A DNA stretch of 40,585 nt from Cellulomonas rhizosphaerae (GCF_003470205.1 NZ_QWKP01000207.1:1-40585); one strand, 5' to 3'; positions 15,395 to 25,853 are shown, counted from the first letter of the stretch. The notes: generated from the letters alone by a model not told the origin. Numbers and translations: made by a program.

Positions 15395-15431
15395 TTGGCC
15401 TTTGGTTGGGGCGTCTGGCAGACTGTACAAG
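15395..15431 (+). promoter_or_regulatory. Likely S10 operon promoter region
   Basis: Two overlapping readings: TTGGCC (15395-15400), 18-bp spacer, CAGACT (15419-15424); or TTGGTT (15402-15407), 18-bp spacer, TACAAG (15426-15431). Neither is consensus. Either puts the start near 15431-15438 and gives a leader of roughly 215 nt. Confidence 0.45.
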
Positions 15432-15437
15432 TTGCCC

Positions 15438-15650
15438 GCTGAGGTGGCGCGTTCGTGCGCGCTCGACCAGCAGGGCTGACAGACGTGGCGAGTGTCCGGA
15501 CCCCGGGGTCAACCCGGTGGTGGACGCTCGACAACAACCACCGACCTCGTGCCTCACGGTACGCAGCGCACGGGCATGGCGCGAAGAGCGACACGCCCGA
15601 GTGCGGGGGTCGGACGGTCCCGGTTCGAAGAGAGAGATTGAGACGACGCC
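15438..15650 (+). promoter_or_regulatory. rpsJ mRNA leader
   Basis: About 210 bases without a gene. It holds the self-complementary GACCCCGGGGTC (15499-15510) and, near its end, the 26-nt element shared with the rpsL leader. The purine-rich AGAGAGATTGAG before the rpsJ ATG is only a weak ribosome binding site. Confidence 0.5.
15588..15613 (+). promoter_or_regulatory. Leader element shared with rpsL, copy 2
   Basis: Same 26-nt element as at 8665-8690 with one substitution (A at 15600). It lies 38 bases before the rpsJ start, much closer than in the rpsL leader. The CCCG/CGGG stem is unchanged and the difference falls in the loop; if CCGR instead pairs with TCGG, the change is from an A-U to a G-U pair. 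Confidence 0.6.
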
Positions 15651-15959
15651 ATGGCGGGACAGAAGATCCGCATCAGGCTCAAGTCCTACGACCACGAGGT
15701 CATCGACAGCTCGGCGCGCAAGATCGTCGACACGGTGACTCGCGCTGGTGCGTCGGTCGTGGGTCCGGTGCCGTTGCCGACGGAGAAGAACGTGTTCTGC
15801 GTCATCCGGTCGCCCCACAAGTACAAGGACAGCCGCGAGCACTTCGAGATGCGCACGCACAAGCGGCTCATCGACATCATCGATCCCACGCCGAAGGCCG
15901 TCGACTCGCTCATGCGTCTCGACCTGCCTGCGGACGTGAACATCGAGATCAAGCTCTGA
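15651..15959 (+). CDS. rpsJ: Ribosomal protein S10
   Basis: uS10, 102 residues, first gene of the S10 operon. A 30S head protein that also links RNA polymerase and the ribosome through NusG and NusB in other bacteria. The conserved [15 protein letters not shown] start and the [18 protein letters not shown] loop are intact. ATG start; 22 bases separate it from rplC. Confidence 0.98.
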   Translation: MAGQKIRIRLKSYDHEVIDSSARKIVDTVTRAGASVVGPVPLPTEKNVFCVIRSPHKYKDSREHFEMRTHKRLIDIIDPTPKAVDSLMRLDLPADVNIEIKL

Positions 15960-15981
15960 CGCTGGGAAGGAACTGATTTCT

Positions 15982-16641
15982 ATGGTTACCCAGCAGAACG
16001 AGCGCCCCGTGACGGCTCTGCTCGGCCGCAAGCTCGGCATGACCCAGCTCTGGGACGAGGCAGGACGCCTCGTTCCCGTGACGGTCGTCGAGGTCGGTAC
16101 GAACGTTGTCACCCAGGTGCGCTCCGCTGACGCTGACGGCTACGCCGCGGTCCAGCTGGCCTACGGCCAGATCGACCCGCGCAAGGTCACCAAGCCGCTG
16201 AAGGGCCACTTCGAGAAGGCCGGGGTCACCCCCCGCCGGCACGTGGCCGAGATCCGTACGTCCGACGCTGCCGAGTTCGCGCTCGGTCAGGAGATCACCG
16301 CGGCGGCCTTCGAGGCCGGCCAGATCGTCGACGTCATCGGTACCACCAAGGGCAAGGGCACCGCTGGTGTCATGAAGCGCCACGGCTTCCACGGAGTCGG
16401 CGCTTCCCACGGTGCGCACCGCAACCACCGCAAGCCCGGCTCGATCGGTGGCGCTTCGACGCCGTCGCGCGTGTTCAAGGGCATCAAGATGGCCGGTCGG
16501 ATGGGCGTCGCCCGTCAGACCACCCAGAACCTGACCGTGCACGCGGTCGACGCCGAGCGGGGTCTCATCCTCGTCAAGGGTGCCGTTCCCGGCCCCAAGG
16601 GTGGCGTCGTCGTCGTGCGTTCCGCTGCGAAGGGTGCGTGA
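15982..16641 (+). CDS. rplC: Ribosomal protein L3
   Basis: uL3, 219 residues, an early 50S assembly protein reaching toward the peptidyl transferase centre. ATG after GGGAAGGAA. The family stretch [19 protein letters not shown] with the following [15 protein letters not shown] region is present. Its stop overlaps a GTG that may start rplD. Confidence 0.98.
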   Translation: MVTQQNERPVTALLGRKLGMTQLWDEAGRLVPVTVVEVGTNVVTQVRSADADGYAAVQLAYGQIDPRKVTKPLKGHFEKAGVTPRRHVAEIRTSDAAEFALGQEITAAAFEAGQIVDVIGTTKGKGTAGVMKRHGFHGVGASHGAHRNHRKPGSIGGASTPSRVFKGIKMAGRMGVARQTTQNLTVHAVDAERGLILVKGAVPGPKGGVVVVRSAAKGA

Positions 16642-17306
16642 ACACGATGAGTGACACGCTGACCGTCGACGTCCTCGACGCCCAGGGCACCAAGGCCGGC
16701 CAGGCCGAGCTGCCCGCGGACGTCTTCGACGTGCAGACCAATGTTCCGCTGATCCACCAGGTCGTCGTCGCGCAGCGCGCGGCGGCTCGCCAGGGCACCC
16801 ACGACACGAAGTCTCGTGGCGAGGTCCGTGGTGGTGGCCGCAAGCCGTACAAGCAGAAGGGCACCGGCCGCGCCCGTCAGGGCTCGACCCGTGCACCTCA
16901 GTTCGCCGGTGGTGGCGTCGTCCACGGCCCCACGCCGCGCGACTACAGCCAGCGCACCCCCAAGAAGATGAAGGCCGCGGCGCTCCGCGGTGCTCTCTCG
17001 GACCGCGCCCGCGCCGGCCGCGTGCACGTCGTGACGGGCTTCGCGCCCGGTACCGCGCCCTCGACCAAGTCGGCCCTGAACGTGCTCGCGAACCTCTCGG
17101 GTCGCAAGAACGTCCTGGTCGTCGTCGAGCGTTCGGACGAGATCACGTGGAAGTCGCTGCGCAACGTCGAGCGGGTCCACCTGCTCGTCGCCGACCAGCT
17201 CAACACGTACGACGTGCTCATCTCGGATGACGTCGTCTTCACGCAGGGCGCGCTCGACGCGTTCCTCGCCGGCCCCGTCAAGGGTGCGAAGGAGGAGTCC
17301 AAGTGA
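16638..17306 (+). CDS. rplD: Ribosomal protein L4
   Basis: uL4, 222 residues from GTG 16638 (overlapping the rplC stop in GTGA) or 219 from ATG 16647. AAGGG at 16630-16634 is three bases from the first and twelve from the second, so the start is ambiguous. The exit-tunnel loop with [19 protein letters not shown] is clear. In E. coli L4 represses the S10 operon by leader binding; no homologous leader structure was recognised here. Confidence 0.96.
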   Translation: MNTMSDTLTVDVLDAQGTKAGQAELPADVFDVQTNVPLIHQVVVAQRAAARQGTHDTKSRGEVRGGGRKPYKQKGTGRARQGSTRAPQFAGGGVVHGPTPRDYSQRTPKKMKAAALRGALSDRARAGRVHVVTGFAPGTAPSTKSALNVLANLSGRKNVLVVVERSDEITWKSLRNVERVHLLVADQLNTYDVLISDDVVFTQGALDAFLAGPVKGAKEESK

Positions 17307-17605
17307 GCGACCTCGGGAAGAACCCGCGCGACATCCTGCTCGCCCCCGTCGTGTCGGAGAAGAGCTACGGCCTGCTGGACGAGGGGAAGTACACCTTCCT
17401 CGTCGACCCGCGCGCCAACAAGACTGAGATCAAGATCGCCGTCGAGCAGGTCTTCGGCGTCAAGGTCGACTCGGTCAACACCGCGAACCGACAGGGCAAG
17501 TCCCGTCGGACCCGTTTCGGCACCGGCCGCCGCAAGGACACGAAGCGTGCGATCGTCACCCTCCGCGAGGGCACGATCGACATCTTCGGCGGTCCGGTCG
17601 GCTGA
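17303..17605 (+). CDS. rplW: Ribosomal protein L23
   Basis: uL23, 100 residues, at the tunnel exit where trigger factor and SRP dock. GTG overlaps the rplD stop (GTGA) and is served by AAGGAGGAG (17289 onward), the strongest ribosome binding site in this cluster. The family features [10 protein letters not shown] and the basic [17 protein letters not shown] loop are present. Confidence 0.98.
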   Translation: MSDLGKNPRDILLAPVVSEKSYGLLDEGKYTFLVDPRANKTEIKIAVEQVFGVKVDSVNTANRQGKSRRTRFGTGRRKDTKRAIVTLREGTIDIFGGPVG

Positions 17606-17623
17606 TCGAAGGACTGAGAACTC

Positions 17624-18463
<840 letters not shown>

Positions 18464-18475
18464 TAGGAGCCTGAG

Positions 18476-18757
18476 ATGCCACGTAGCCTGAAGAAGGGCC
18501 CGTTCGTCGACGGTCACCTGCAGAAGAAGGTCGATGTCCAGAACACGGCCGGCACGAAGAACGTCATCAAGACGTGGTCGCGCCGTTCCGTGATCACCCC
18601 GGACTTCCTCGGCCACACCTTTGCCGTGCACGACGGACGCAAGCACACCCCGGTGTTCGTGACGGAGTCGATGGTCGGGCACAAGCTCGGCGAGTTCGCT
18701 CCGACGCGGACGTTCCGCGGCCACGAGAAGGACGACCGGAAGGGCCGTCGCCGCTGA
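18476..18757 (+). CDS. rpsS: Ribosomal protein S19
   Basis: uS19, 93 residues, a 30S head protein partnering S13. Starts [14 protein letters not shown] as in the family; ends in an unusually basic RKGRRR. ATG after AGGAGCCTGAG. Confidence 0.98.
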   Translation: MPRSLKKGPFVDGHLQKKVDVQNTAGTKNVIKTWSRRSVITPDFLGHTFAVHDGRKHTPVFVTESMVGHKLGEFAPTRTFRGHEKDDRKGRRR

Positions 18758-18813
18758 CCCCCGGGTCAGCCAGGCGACGCCCTCACCGGCAGAGACAAGA
18801 GAGCAGGACAGCA

Positions 18814-19185
18814 ATGGAAGCCAAGGCGAGCGCGCGGTTCGTCCGCGTCACTCCCCAGAAGGCCCGGCGCGTCGTGGACCTCATCCGTGGCAAGCAGGCC
18901 GGCGAGGCCGTCGCGGTGCTGAAGTTCGCACCGCAGTCTGCGGCGGAGCCCGTCCTCAAGACGGTGCAGTCCGCGATCGCGAACGCGGTCGAGGGTGCCA
19001 AGCGCAACAGTGAGCGTCTCGACGAGGCGGACCTCTACATCTCCGAGGTCTTCGTCGACGAGGGGCCGACCCTCAAGCGGTTCCGCCCCCGGGCGCAGGG
19101 CCGTGCGAGCCAGATCCTCAAGCGTTCCAGCCACATCACCGTGGTGGTTGCCGAGCGCCAGAGCACGAAGGGACGGACCCGATAG
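18814..19185 (+). CDS. rplV: Ribosomal protein L22
   Basis: uL22, 123 residues, lines the peptide exit tunnel. ATG 18814 gives the expected [20 protein letters not shown]; longer in-frame readings into rpsS are not supported. The beta-hairpin tip residues [15 protein letters not shown] are intact, with no macrolide-resistance insertion or deletion visible. Its stop shares one base with the rpsC start. Confidence 0.97.
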   Translation: MEAKASARFVRVTPQKARRVVDLIRGKQAGEAVAVLKFAPQSAAEPVLKTVQSAIANAVEGAKRNSERLDEADLYISEVFVDEGPTLKRFRPRAQGRASQILKRSSHITVVVAERQSTKGRTR

Positions 19186-20018
19186 TGGGACAGAAGGTCA
19201 ACCCGCTCGGGTATCGCCTGGGCATCACCACCGATCACCGCTCGCGGTGGTTCGCTGACTCGACCAAGCCGGGCCAGCGCTACCGCGACTACGTCCGCGA
19301 GGACGTCCAGATCCGCAAGCTCATGAGCACGGGTCTCGAGCGCGCCGGCATCGCCAAGGTCGAGATCGAGCGCACGCGTGACCGCGTTCGCGTCGACATC
19401 CACACCGCCCGCCCGGGCATCGTCATCGGGCGTCGTGGCGCGGAGGCCGACCGCATCCGCGGCGAGCTCGAGAAGCTCACGGGCAAGCAGGTGCAGCTCA
19501 ACATCCTCGAGGTCAAGAACGCCGAGATCGAGGCGCAGCTGGTCGCTCAGGGCATCGCCGAGCAGCTGGCGAGCCGTGTCTCGTTCCGCCGTGCCATGCG
19601 CAAGGGCATCCAGTCGGCGCAGCGCGCCGGCGCCAAGGGCATCCGCGTGCAGGTCTCCGGCCGCCTCGGCGGCGCGGAGATGAGCCGTACGGAGTTCTAC
19701 CGCGAGGGTCGTGTGCCGCTGCACACGCTGCGCGCGAACATCGACTACGGGTTCTTCGAGGCCCGTACCACCTTCGGTCGCATCGGCGTCAAGGTGTGGG
19801 TCTACAAGGGCGACATGACGGAGAAGGAGTTTGCTCGCGAGCAGGCGACCCAGGCTCCGCGTCCGTCCCGCGGCCCGCGTGGCGACCGTCCCGAGCGTGG
19901 CGGAGACCGCGGCCCCCGTGCCGCCGGCCCCCGTCGCGAGCGGACGGACGCTCCTGCAGCGGAGTCGGCCGTCGAGGCCAACCCCGAGGCGACCCCTGAG
20001 TCCGGAACGGAGGCCTGA
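19185..20018 (+). CDS. rpsC: Ribosomal protein S3
   Basis: uS3, 277 residues, at the mRNA entry site with helicase function. KH domain with [14 protein letters not shown] and C-terminal S3 domain are complete by about residue 215. A disordered tail of roughly 60 residues follows: first Arg/Gly/Pro-rich ([18 protein letters not shown]), then acidic Ala/Glu/Pro. Such tails are common in actinobacterial S3. GTG start overlaps the rplV stop by one base. Confidence 0.97.
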   Translation: MGQKVNPLGYRLGITTDHRSRWFADSTKPGQRYRDYVREDVQIRKLMSTGLERAGIAKVEIERTRDRVRVDIHTARPGIVIGRRGAEADRIRGELEKLTGKQVQLNILEVKNAEIEAQLVAQGIAEQLASRVSFRRAMRKGIQSAQRAGAKGIRVQVSGRLGGAEMSRTEFYREGRVPLHTLRANIDYGFFEARTTFGRIGVKVWVYKGDMTEKEFAREQATQAPRPSRGPRGDRPERGGDRGPRAAGPRRERTDAPAAESAVEANPEATPESGTEA

Positions 20019-20021
20019 GCC

Positions 20022-20438
20022 GTGCTGATCCCGCGCAGGCTGAAGCACCGCAAGCAGCACCACCCGGGGCGCTCCGGCGCCGCGACCGGTGGTACGTCGA
20101 TCTCGTTCGGTGAGTACGGCATCCAGGCTCTCGAGCCCGCCTACGTCACGAACCGCCAGATCGAGGCTGCTCGTATCGCCATGACCCGCCACATCAAGCG
20201 TGGAGGAAAGGTCTGGATCAACATCTACCCGGACCGCCCCCTCACGAAGAAGCCTGCCGAGACCCGCATGGGTTCCGGCAAGGGTTCGCCCGAGTGGTGG
20301 ATCGCCAACGTCAAGCCGGGCCGAGTGATGTTCGAGCTCGCCGGTGTTCCGGAGCCCCTGGCTCGCGAGGCCATGCGTCGCGCGCAGCACAAGCTCCCCA
20401 TGAAGACCCGTTTTGTGGTTCGCGAGGGTGGTAACTGA
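20022..20438 (+). CDS. rplP: Ribosomal protein L16
   Basis: uL16, 138 residues, positions the A-site tRNA in the 50S subunit. GTG start gives the conserved [17 protein letters not shown]. The [18 protein letters not shown] region is intact. The stop overlaps the rpmC ATG by one base. Confidence 0.98.
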   Translation: MLIPRRLKHRKQHHPGRSGAATGGTSISFGEYGIQALEPAYVTNRQIEAARIAMTRHIKRGGKVWINIYPDRPLTKKPAETRMGSGKGSPEWWIANVKPGRVMFELAGVPEPLAREAMRRAQHKLPMKTRFVVREGGN

Positions 20439-20677
20439 TGACTATCGGGACCAAGGACCTGGCTCCCACCGAGCTCGACGCCTTTGACGACGAGAAGCTG
20501 GTTGCCGAGCTGAAGAAGTCCAAGGAGGAGCTGTTCAACCTCCGCTTCCAGTCGGCGACCGGTCAGCTCGAGAGCCACGGGCGTCTCAAGGCCGTGCGCC
20601 GCGACATCGCTCGGATCTACACGATCCTGCGCGAGCGCGAGCTCGGCATCCGTACCGCTCCGACCGCGAGCGAGTGA
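20438..20677 (+). CDS. rpmC: Ribosomal protein L29
   Basis: uL29, 79 residues, two-helix protein at the tunnel exit beside L23. Recognised by [14 protein letters not shown] and the [13 protein letters not shown] helix. Coupled to rplP by a one-base overlap. Confidence 0.97.
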   Translation: MTIGTKDLAPTELDAFDDEKLVAELKKSKEELFNLRFQSATGQLESHGRLKAVRRDIARIYTILRERELGIRTAPTASE

Positions 20678-20684
20678 GGCTGAC

Positions 20685-20969
20685 ATGACTGACAAGCACA
20701 CCACCGCCACGGCTGAGCACCGCGCGTACCGCAAGACGCGTCGGGGCTACGTCGTGAGCGACAAGATGGACAAGACCGTCGTGGTCGAGGTCGAGGACCG
20801 GGTCAAGCACCCGCTCTACGGCAAGGTCATCCGACGCACCAGCAAGGTCAAGGCGCACGACGAGCTGAGCTCGGCGGGCGTGGGCGACCTCGTGCTGATC
20901 ATGGAGACCCGTCCGCTCAGCGCCACCAAGCGGTGGCGTCTGGTCGAGGTCCTCGAGAAGGCCAAGTAA
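20685..20969 (+). CDS. rpsQ: Ribosomal protein S17
   Basis: uS17, 94 residues, an OB-fold primary 16S rRNA binder. [20 protein letters not shown] and [20 protein letters not shown] mark the family. Last gene before a 145-bp gap that contains a GC hairpin, so the S10 operon may be partly separated from the spc genes here. Confidence 0.98.
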   Translation: MTDKHTTATAEHRAYRKTRRGYVVSDKMDKTVVVEVEDRVKHPLYGKVIRRTSKVKAHDELSSAGVGDLVLIMETRPLSATKRWRLVEVLEKAK

Positions 20970-20995
20970 GCAGCACCACCCCCAGTTGCCCACGG

Positions 20996-21027
20996 GCGGC
21001 GGGGTCACCGCGAGGAGGCCCCGCCGC
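20996..21027 (+). terminator. Hairpin between rpsQ and rplN
   Basis: Perfect nine-pair GC stem GCGGCGGGG (20996-21004) with CCCCGCCGC (21019-21027), 14-nt loop, no T tract. It sits at the S10/spc junction and could attenuate or process the message. Confidence 0.45.
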
Positions 21028-21114
21028 AACGTGTGCATCACGGCAACTATCCGTTCGGCCAGGCTGCCTGCGAGAAGCGCAGTGCAGAACCCGCCAGACG
21101 ACAGGAGTAGGTAG

Positions 21115-21483
21115 ATGATCCAGCAGGAGACGCGGCTTCGCGTCGCCGACAACACGGGTGCCAAGGAGATTCTCTGCATCCGCGTTCTCGGTGGCTCGGG
21201 ACGCCGCTACGCCGGAATCGGCGACATCATCGTCGCCACCGTGAAGGACGCGATCCCTGGCGGCAACGTCAAGAAGGGTGACGTCGTCAAGGCCGTCATC
21301 GTGCGCACCCGCAAGGAGCGCCGCCGTCCGGACGGTTCGTACATCAAGTTCGACGAGAACGCCGCAGTGATCCTCAAGAACGACGGGGAGCCCCGTGGCA
21401 CGCGCATCTTCGGCCCCGTGGGCCGCGAGCTTCGCGACAAGAAGTTCATGAAGATCATCTCGCTGGCGCCGGAGGTGCTCTGA
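21115..21483 (+). CDS. rplN: Ribosomal protein L14
   Basis: uL14, 122 residues, at the intersubunit bridge with 16S helix 44. Starts [21 protein letters not shown] after ACAGGAGTAGG. First gene of the spc block. Confidence 0.98.
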   Translation: MIQQETRLRVADNTGAKEILCIRVLGGSGRRYAGIGDIIVATVKDAIPGGNVKKGDVVKAVIVRTRKERRRPDGSYIKFDENAAVILKNDGEPRGTRIFGPVGRELRDKKFMKIISLAPEVL

Positions 21484-21485
21484 CC

Positions 21486-21827
21486 ATGGCGAAGATCAAG
21501 AAGGGCGACCTCGTCGTCGTCATCTCCGGCCGCGACAAGGGCCGCGAGGGCCGTGTCCTCGAGGTTCTCACCGAGACGCAGCGCGTCGTCGTCGAGGGCG
21601 TCCAGCGCGTGCAGAAGCACGTGAAGGCCGGCCAGACGCAGCGTGGCACGCGCACCGGTGGCATCGAGACCGTCGAGGCCCCCATCCACATCAGCAACGT
21701 GATGCTCGTCGACCCGGAGACCAAGAAGGGCACCCGGGTGGGCTACCGCACCGAGCAGGTCGAGCGTGACGGCCGTACCCGGACCGTTCGCGTCCGCATC
21801 GCCAAGCGCTCCGGGAAGGACGTCTGA
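21486..21827 (+). CDS. rplX: Ribosomal protein L24
   Basis: uL24, 113 residues, a 50S assembly initiator with a KOW motif ([20 protein letters not shown]). ATG two bases past rplN; the stop overlaps the rplE start by one base. Confidence 0.98.
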   Translation: MAKIKKGDLVVVISGRDKGREGRVLEVLTETQRVVVEGVQRVQKHVKAGQTQRGTRTGGIETVEAPIHISNVMLVDPETKKGTRVGYRTEQVERDGRTRTVRVRIAKRSGKDV

Positions 21828-22399
21828 TGACCGAGACGACCATCGAGGCCCCGGCACTGCCCCGCCTCAAGACGAAGTACGCCGACGAGATCAAGCCGGC
21901 CCTCTTCAAGGACTTCTCCCACGAGAACATCAACCAGGTCGCGCGCCTGGTGAAGGTTGTCGTGAACATGGGTGTCGGTGACGCCGCCAAGGACTCGAAG
22001 CTGATCGAGGGCGCCATCCGCGACCTCACGCAGATCACGGGCCAGAAGCCGCAGGTCACCAAGGCCCGCAAGTCGATCGCCCAGTTCAAGCTGCGTGAGG
22101 GCATGCCGATCGGCGCGCACGTCACGCTGCGCGGCGACCGTGCCTGGGAGTTCCTGGACCGACTGCTGTCGACCGCGCTCCCGCGCATCCGTGACTTCCG
22201 CGGCCTGTCGCCCAAGCAGTTCGACGGCCACGGCAACTACACGTTCGGCCTCACGGAGCAGTCGATGTTCCACGAGATCGACCAGGACAAGATCGACCGT
22301 GTCCGCGGCATGGACATCACGATCGTCACCACCGCTGACACGGACGACGAGGGTCGCGCTTTCCTCAAGCTCCTCGGCTTCCCGTTCAAGGAGAACTGA
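21827..22399 (+). CDS. rplE: Ribosomal protein L5
   Basis: uL5, 190 residues, binds 5S rRNA in the central protuberance and contacts the P-site t[20 protein letters not shown] and [13 protein letters not shown] are family signatures. ATG overlaps the rplX stop. Confidence 0.98.
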   Translation: MTETTIEAPALPRLKTKYADEIKPALFKDFSHENINQVARLVKVVVNMGVGDAAKDSKLIEGAIRDLTQITGQKPQVTKARKSIAQFKLREGMPIGAHVTLRGDRAWEFLDRLLSTALPRIRDFRGLSPKQFDGHGNYTFGLTEQSMFHEIDQDKIDRVRGMDITIVTTADTDDEGRAFLKLLGFPFKEN

Positions 22400-22401
22400 C
22401 C

Positions 22402-22587
22402 ATGGCGAAGACCGCTCTGAAGAACAAGGCGGCTGCGAAGCCGAAGTTCGCGGTTCGCGGCTACACGCGCTGCCAGCGCTGCGGCCGTCCGCACTCGGTG
22501 TACCGCAAGTTCGGCCTGTGCCGGATCTGCGTGCGGGAGATGGCCCACCGCGGCGAGCTCCCCGGCGTCACCAAGAGCAGCTGGTAA
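22402..22587 (+). CDS. rpsZ: Ribosomal protein S14, zinc-binding type
   Basis: uS14 of the short zinc form, 61 residues. Cys24, Cys27, Cys40 and Cys43 form the zinc site (CQRCG...CRICVRE). This form depends on zinc; actinobacteria often keep a second, zinc-free S14 elsewhere, which is not in this window. ATG two bases after rplE. Also called rpsN. Confidence 0.97.
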   Translation: MAKTALKNKAAAKPKFAVRGYTRCQRCGRPHSVYRKFGLCRICVREMAHRGELPGVTKSSW

Positions 22588-22616
22588 TCACTCAGTAAGT
22601 ACAAGCGTCGGTAGGT

Positions 22617-22640
22617 CCCGCCCTGCGAGAGCAGGGCGGG
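22617..22640 (+). terminator. GNRA-capped hairpin between rpsZ and rpsH
   Basis: Perfect ten-pair stem CCCGCCCTGC/GCAGGGCGGG closed by a GAGA tetraloop, centred in an 83-bp gap. No T tract. The tetraloop and perfect stem suggest selected RNA structure. Confidence 0.5.
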
Positions 22641-22670
22641 ATACCCCGGCGAGGAAGGGCGGAAGCCCCC

Positions 22671-23069
22671 ATGACCATGACCGACCCGATCGCAGACCTG
22701 CTCACGCGGCTGCGTAACGCGAACTCGGCGCACCACGACGAGGTGTCGATCCCGTTCTCGAAGCTGAAGTCGCACATCGCGGAGATCCTGCAGGCCGAGG
22801 GTTACATCGTCGGCTGGAAGGTTGAGGAGGCCACTGTTGGCCAGAACCTCATCATCGAGCTGAAGTACGGCCCGAACCGCGAGCGTGCGCTCGCCGGCGT
22901 CAAGCGCGTGTCCAAGCCGGGCCTGCGCGTGTACGCGAAGTCGACCAACCTGCCCAAGGTGCTCGGTGGCCTCGGCGTGGCGATCCTGTCCACGTCCTCC
23001 GGCCTCCTGACCGACAAGCAGGCCGCCAAGAAGGGCGTGGGTGGGGAAGTCCTCGCCTACGTCTGGTAA
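22671..23069 (+). CDS. rpsH: Ribosomal protein S8
   Basis: uS8, 132 residues, central-domain 16S rRNA binder. [17 protein letters not shown] start, [19 protein letters not shown] near the C terminus. ATG 22671 or ATG 22677 could initiate. In E. coli S8 is the spc operon repressor. Confidence 0.97.
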   Translation: MTMTDPIADLLTRLRNANSAHHDEVSIPFSKLKSHIAEILQAEGYIVGWKVEEATVGQNLIIELKYGPNRERALAGVKRVSKPGLRVYAKSTNLPKVLGGLGVAILSTSSGLLTDKQAAKKGVGGEVLAYVW

Positions 23070-23094
23070 TTCCGAGACGGAAAGGAGCTAGCCA

Positions 23095-23634
23095 ATGTCT
23101 CGTATCGGCAGAGTCCCCGTCCCGGTTCCGGCCGGCGTGGACGTCAACATCAACGGTGCCGTCGTGACGGTGAAGGGCCCCAAGGGCACCCTCGCGCACA
23201 CGATCGCCTCCCCCATCGAGGTCGTTCGAAACGAGGACGGCGCACTCGTCGTGTCCCGTCCGAACGACGAGCGCAACTCGCGCTCGCTGCACGGCCTCAC
23301 CCGCACGCTGCTGGCGAACCTCGTCACCGGCGTGACCGAGGGTTACGTCAAGAAGCTCGAGATCGTCGGCACGGGTTACCGCGTCGTCGCCAAGGGCACG
23401 GACCTCGAGTTCGCGCTCGGCTTCAGCCACCCCGTCGTGGTCACCCCGCCCGAGGGCATCACCTTCGTGGTCGAGGCTCCGACGCGCTTCTCGGTGCAGG
23501 GCATCGACAAGCAGCAGGTTGGCGAGGTCGCCGCGAACATCCGCAAGATCCGCAAGCCTGAGCCGTACAAGGGCAAGGGCGTGCGGTACGCGGGCGAGAA
23601 CGTGCGCCGCAAGGTCGGAAAGGCCGGTAAGTAG
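23095..23634 (+). CDS. rplF: Ribosomal protein L6
   Basis: uL6, 179 residues, two tandem alpha/beta repeats near the factor-binding site of the 50S subunit. The C-terminal [19 protein letters not shown] motif is intact. ATG after AAAGGAGC. Confidence 0.98.
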   Translation: MSRIGRVPVPVPAGVDVNINGAVVTVKGPKGTLAHTIASPIEVVRNEDGALVVSRPNDERNSRSLHGLTRTLLANLVTGVTEGYVKKLEIVGTGYRVVAKGTDLEFALGFSHPVVVTPPEGITFVVEAPTRFSVQGIDKQQVGEVAANIRKIRKPEPYKGKGVRYAGENVRRKVGKAGK

Positions 23635-23636
23635 CC

Positions 23637-24008
23637 ATGGCGATCAAGATCATCGGCAAGGGCAAGCGGAAGGCGCGTCAGCGCCGTCACCTGCGCCTTC
23701 GCAAGAAGGTTTCGGGTTCGGCACAGCGTCCCCGTCTCGTCGTGACGCGCTCCGCGCGCCACATCACCGCTCAGGTCGTCGACGACGGCATCGGGCAGAC
23801 CCTGGTCTCCGCGTCGACCCTCGAGGCCGACCTGCGGAGCTCGGACGGCGACAAGACCGCCAAGGCCAAGAAGGTCGGCGAGCTGATCGCCGAGCGCGCG
23901 AAGGCAGCCGGCGTCGACGCGGTCGTGTTCGACCGCGGCGGCAACAAGTACCACGGCCGTGTGGCCGCGGTGGCCGACGGTGCCCGCGAGGGTGGTCTGG
24001 CGCTGTGA
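23637..24008 (+). CDS. rplR: Ribosomal protein L18
   Basis: uL18, 123 residues, brings 5S rRNA to the large subunit with L5. [18 protein letters not shown] and [26 protein letters not shown] are present. ATG two bases past rplF. Confidence 0.98.
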   Translation: MAIKIIGKGKRKARQRRHLRLRKKVSGSAQRPRLVVTRSARHITAQVVDDGIGQTLVSASTLEADLRSSDGDKTAKAKKVGELIAERAKAAGVDAVVFDRGGNKYHGRVAAVADGAREGGLAL

Positions 24009-24039
24009 CGACGACGAACCGGAAGAAGAGGACTCACTG

Positions 24040-24702
24040 ATGGCTGCTCCTCAGCGCAGCAACACCGGGGCGCCCGCGGGCGGCACCGGGACGGGCGGCG
24101 GTGACCGTCGCGACGGTGGCCGTGGCCGTGACGGCGGCGGCCGTGGCCGCGACGCCGCAGAGAAGAGCGCGTTCCTCGAGCGCGTCGTGACGATCAACCG
24201 CGTCGCCAAGGTCGTCAAGGGCGGCCGCCGCTTCAGCTTCACCGCGCTCGTCGTGGTGGGCGATGGCGATGGCACCGTGGGTGTCGGCTACGGCAAGGCC
24301 AAGGAGGTGCCCGCGGCGATCGCCAAGGGTGTCGAGGAGGCGAAGAAGAACTTCTTCCGCGTCCCCCGCATCCAGGGCACCATCCCTCACCCCATCCAGG
24401 GTGAGGCCGCTGCCGGCGTCGTCTTCCTGCGTCCGGCCTCGCCGGGTACCGGTGTGATCGCCGGTGGTCCGGTGCGCGCCGTCCTGGAGTGCGCCGGCGT
24501 CCACGACATCCTGAGCAAGTCGCTCGGTTCGTCGAACGCGATCAACATCGTGCACGCGACTGTCGCGGCCCTCAAGGGTCTCGAGCAGCCGGAGGCCGTG
24601 GCCGCGCGCCGTGGTCTGCCTGTCGAGCACGTCGTGCCGGCCGCGCTCCTGCGCGCCCAGGCCGAGGGTCGGGCGAAGGCTGCCGAGAAGGTGGGTGCGT
24701 GA
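24040..24702 (+). CDS. rpsE: Ribosomal protein S5
   Basis: uS5, 220 residues, at the mRNA entry site, important for decoding accuracy. ATG 24040 after GGAAGAAGAGG. The first 40 residues are an extra Gly/Arg-rich, probably disordered region ([14 protein letters not shown]) before the double-stranded-RNA-binding-like domain; the C-terminal domain is standard. The stop overlaps the rpmD ATG by one base. Confidence 0.97.
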   Translation: MAAPQRSNTGAPAGGTGTGGGDRRDGGRGRDGGGRGRDAAEKSAFLERVVTINRVAKVVKGGRRFSFTALVVVGDGDGTVGVGYGKAKEVPAAIAKGVEEAKKNFFRVPRIQGTIPHPIQGEAAAGVVFLRPASPGTGVIAGGPVRAVLECAGVHDILSKSLGSSNAINIVHATVAALKGLEQPEAVAARRGLPVEHVVPAALLRAQAEGRAKAAEKVGA

Positions 24703-24884
24703 TGGCCCGTCTCAAGGTGACGCAGAAGAAGTCCGGCATCGGTGGCAAGCAGAACCAGCGCGACACGTTGCGCACGCTGGGCCTGAAGCGGATCGGCGAC
24801 GTCGTCGTCAAGGAGGACCGCCCTGAGATCCGCGGCATGGTCCGCACCGTGCAGCACCTCGTCGCGGTCGAAGAGGTGGAGTGA
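24702..24884 (+). CDS. rpmD: Ribosomal protein L30
   Basis: uL30, 60 residues. [20 protein letters not shown] and [20 protein letters not shown] mark the family. ATG overlaps the rpsE stop; its own stop overlaps GTG 24881. Confidence 0.97.
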   Translation: MARLKVTQKKSGIGGKQNQRDTLRTLGLKRIGDVVVKEDRPEIRGMVRTVQHLVAVEEVE

Positions 24885-24886
24885 CC

Positions 24887-25690
24887 ATGGCTGACGAGAA
24901 GAACGCCAGCAAGGAGACCGTCGAGGAGGCCCCCGAGGCCGCCGCGAAGAAGGCTCCTGCGAAGAAGGCAGCTGCTGCTTCGGAGTCCGCTCCGAAGACC
25001 GCAGCGGCCAAGAAGCCGGCTGCGAAGAAGGCGACCACGGCCAAGGCCGAGGCTGCTGCCGACGCTCCGGCCGAGAAGAAGCCTGCTGCGAAGAAGGCGA
25101 CCACGGCCAAGGCCGAGGCCGCTGCCGACGCTCCGGCTGCTGCGAAGAAGGCTCCTGCCAAGAGCGCTGCCGCCAAGGCCGCGCCCAAGGCGGAGAAGTC
25201 GGCTGCTGCTGTCGCAGCTGCCGAGGCCGCTGCGCAGCCCGGCAACGGTGGCACCCTCAAGGTGCACCACCTGCGTCCGGCCCCCGGCGCCAAGACCGCC
25301 AAGACCCGCGTGGGTCGTGGTGAGGCGTCGAAGGGTAAGACGGCCGGTCGTGGCACCAAGGGCCAGAAGGCCCGGTACCAGATCCCCGACCGCTTCGAGG
25401 GTGGTCAGATGCCGCTGCACATGCGTCTGCCCAAGCTTCGTGGCTTCAAGAACCCGTTCCGCGTGGAGTACCAGGTCGTCAACCTGGACAAGCTCACCGC
25501 GCTGTACCCGGACGGTGGCGACGTGACGGTCGCCGACCTGGTCGCCAAGGGCGCGGTCCGCAAGGGCCAGCCCGTCAAGGTGCTCGGCACCGGCGAGCTG
25601 ACGGTCAAGGTCTCCGTCGCCGTGGACGCCTTCTCGGCGTCGGCGAAGGACGCGATCGTCGCTGCCGGCGGCAGCGTCTCGCAGGACTGA
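24887..25690 (+). CDS. rplO: Ribosomal protein L15 with long Ala/Lys tail
   Basis: uL15, 267 residues from ATG 24887 (AAGAGGTGGA eight bases upstream); GTG 24881 would add two. The ribosomal core begins near residue 121 ([11 protein letters not shown]) and is 147 residues, the normal length of the whole protein. The preceding 120 residues are Ala/Lys/Pro-rich, with AAKKA and APAKK units like histone H1 or actinobacterial HupB tails, and contain a duplicated block (see repeat 25020-25137). Codon usage and GC match the neighbours, so the frame is translated rather than a misread start. Last gene before a terminator. Confidence 0.95.
   Translation: MADEKNASKETVEEAPEAAAKKAPAKKAAAASESAPKTAAAKKPAAKKATTAKAEAAADAPAEKKPAAKKATTAKAEAAADAPAAAKKAPAKSAAAKAAPKAEKSAAAVAAAEAAAQPGNGGTLKVHHLRPAPGAKTAKTRVGRGEASKGKTAGRGTKGQKARYQIPDRFEGGQMPLHMRLPKLRGFKNPFRVEYQVVNLDKLTALYPDGGDVTVADLVAKGAVRKGQPVKVLGTGELTVKVSVAVDAFSASAKDAIVAAGGSVSQD
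25020..25137 (+). repeat. Direct 52-bp repeat inside rplO
   Basis: 25020-25071 and 25086-25137 are identical except one silent T/C change, offset by 66 bp (22 codons). They encode the repeated [16 protein letters not shown] block in the L15 tail, evidence of recent in-frame duplication and possible length variation between strains. Confidence 0.85.
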
Positions 25691-25698
25691 TTTGCCGG

Positions 25699-25740
25699 AA
25701 GAGGCCGGTGGTGCGTTCTCACGCCCACCGGCCTCTTTCC
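25699..25740 (+). terminator. Terminator after rplO
   Basis: Thirteen-pair stem (25699-25711 with 25725-25737) followed by TTTCC. It separates the spc ribosomal genes from secY. Confidence 0.85.
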
Positions 25741-25766
25741 GTATCTGGACGGGCATCGGTTAGGGT
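25736..25766 (+). promoter_or_regulatory. Possible secY promoter
   Basis: TAGGGT (25761-25766) is a good -10. The only -35-like hexamer is TTTCCG (25736-25741), 19 bp upstream and overlapping the end of the rplO terminator, so the pairing is uncertain. Confidence 0.4.
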
Positions 25767-25853
25767 GCCCCGGGTGCCCGTGCTTGAGCCGGGCGACGCG
25801 GCCGGAACGACCCGGTCGCACGACATGCCGCTCCAGCGGTACAGGAGGAACAG

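Noticed and set aside
15499..15510. GACCCCGGGGTC as a regulator site in the rpsJ leader
   Set aside because: A 12-bp GC palindrome is expected by chance in DNA of this composition; reported only as part of the leader.
13220..16112. Minus-strand frames across the accessory genes and the repeats (13220-14473, 14403-16112)
   Set aside because: They cross the tuf terminator, repeats and rpsJ leader and give low-complexity products; the + strand genes have recognisable domains.
25020..25137. Repeat in rplO as a mobile or satellite element
   Set aside because: In frame, codon-periodic and inside a coding tail, so best seen as a protein-repeat duplication.
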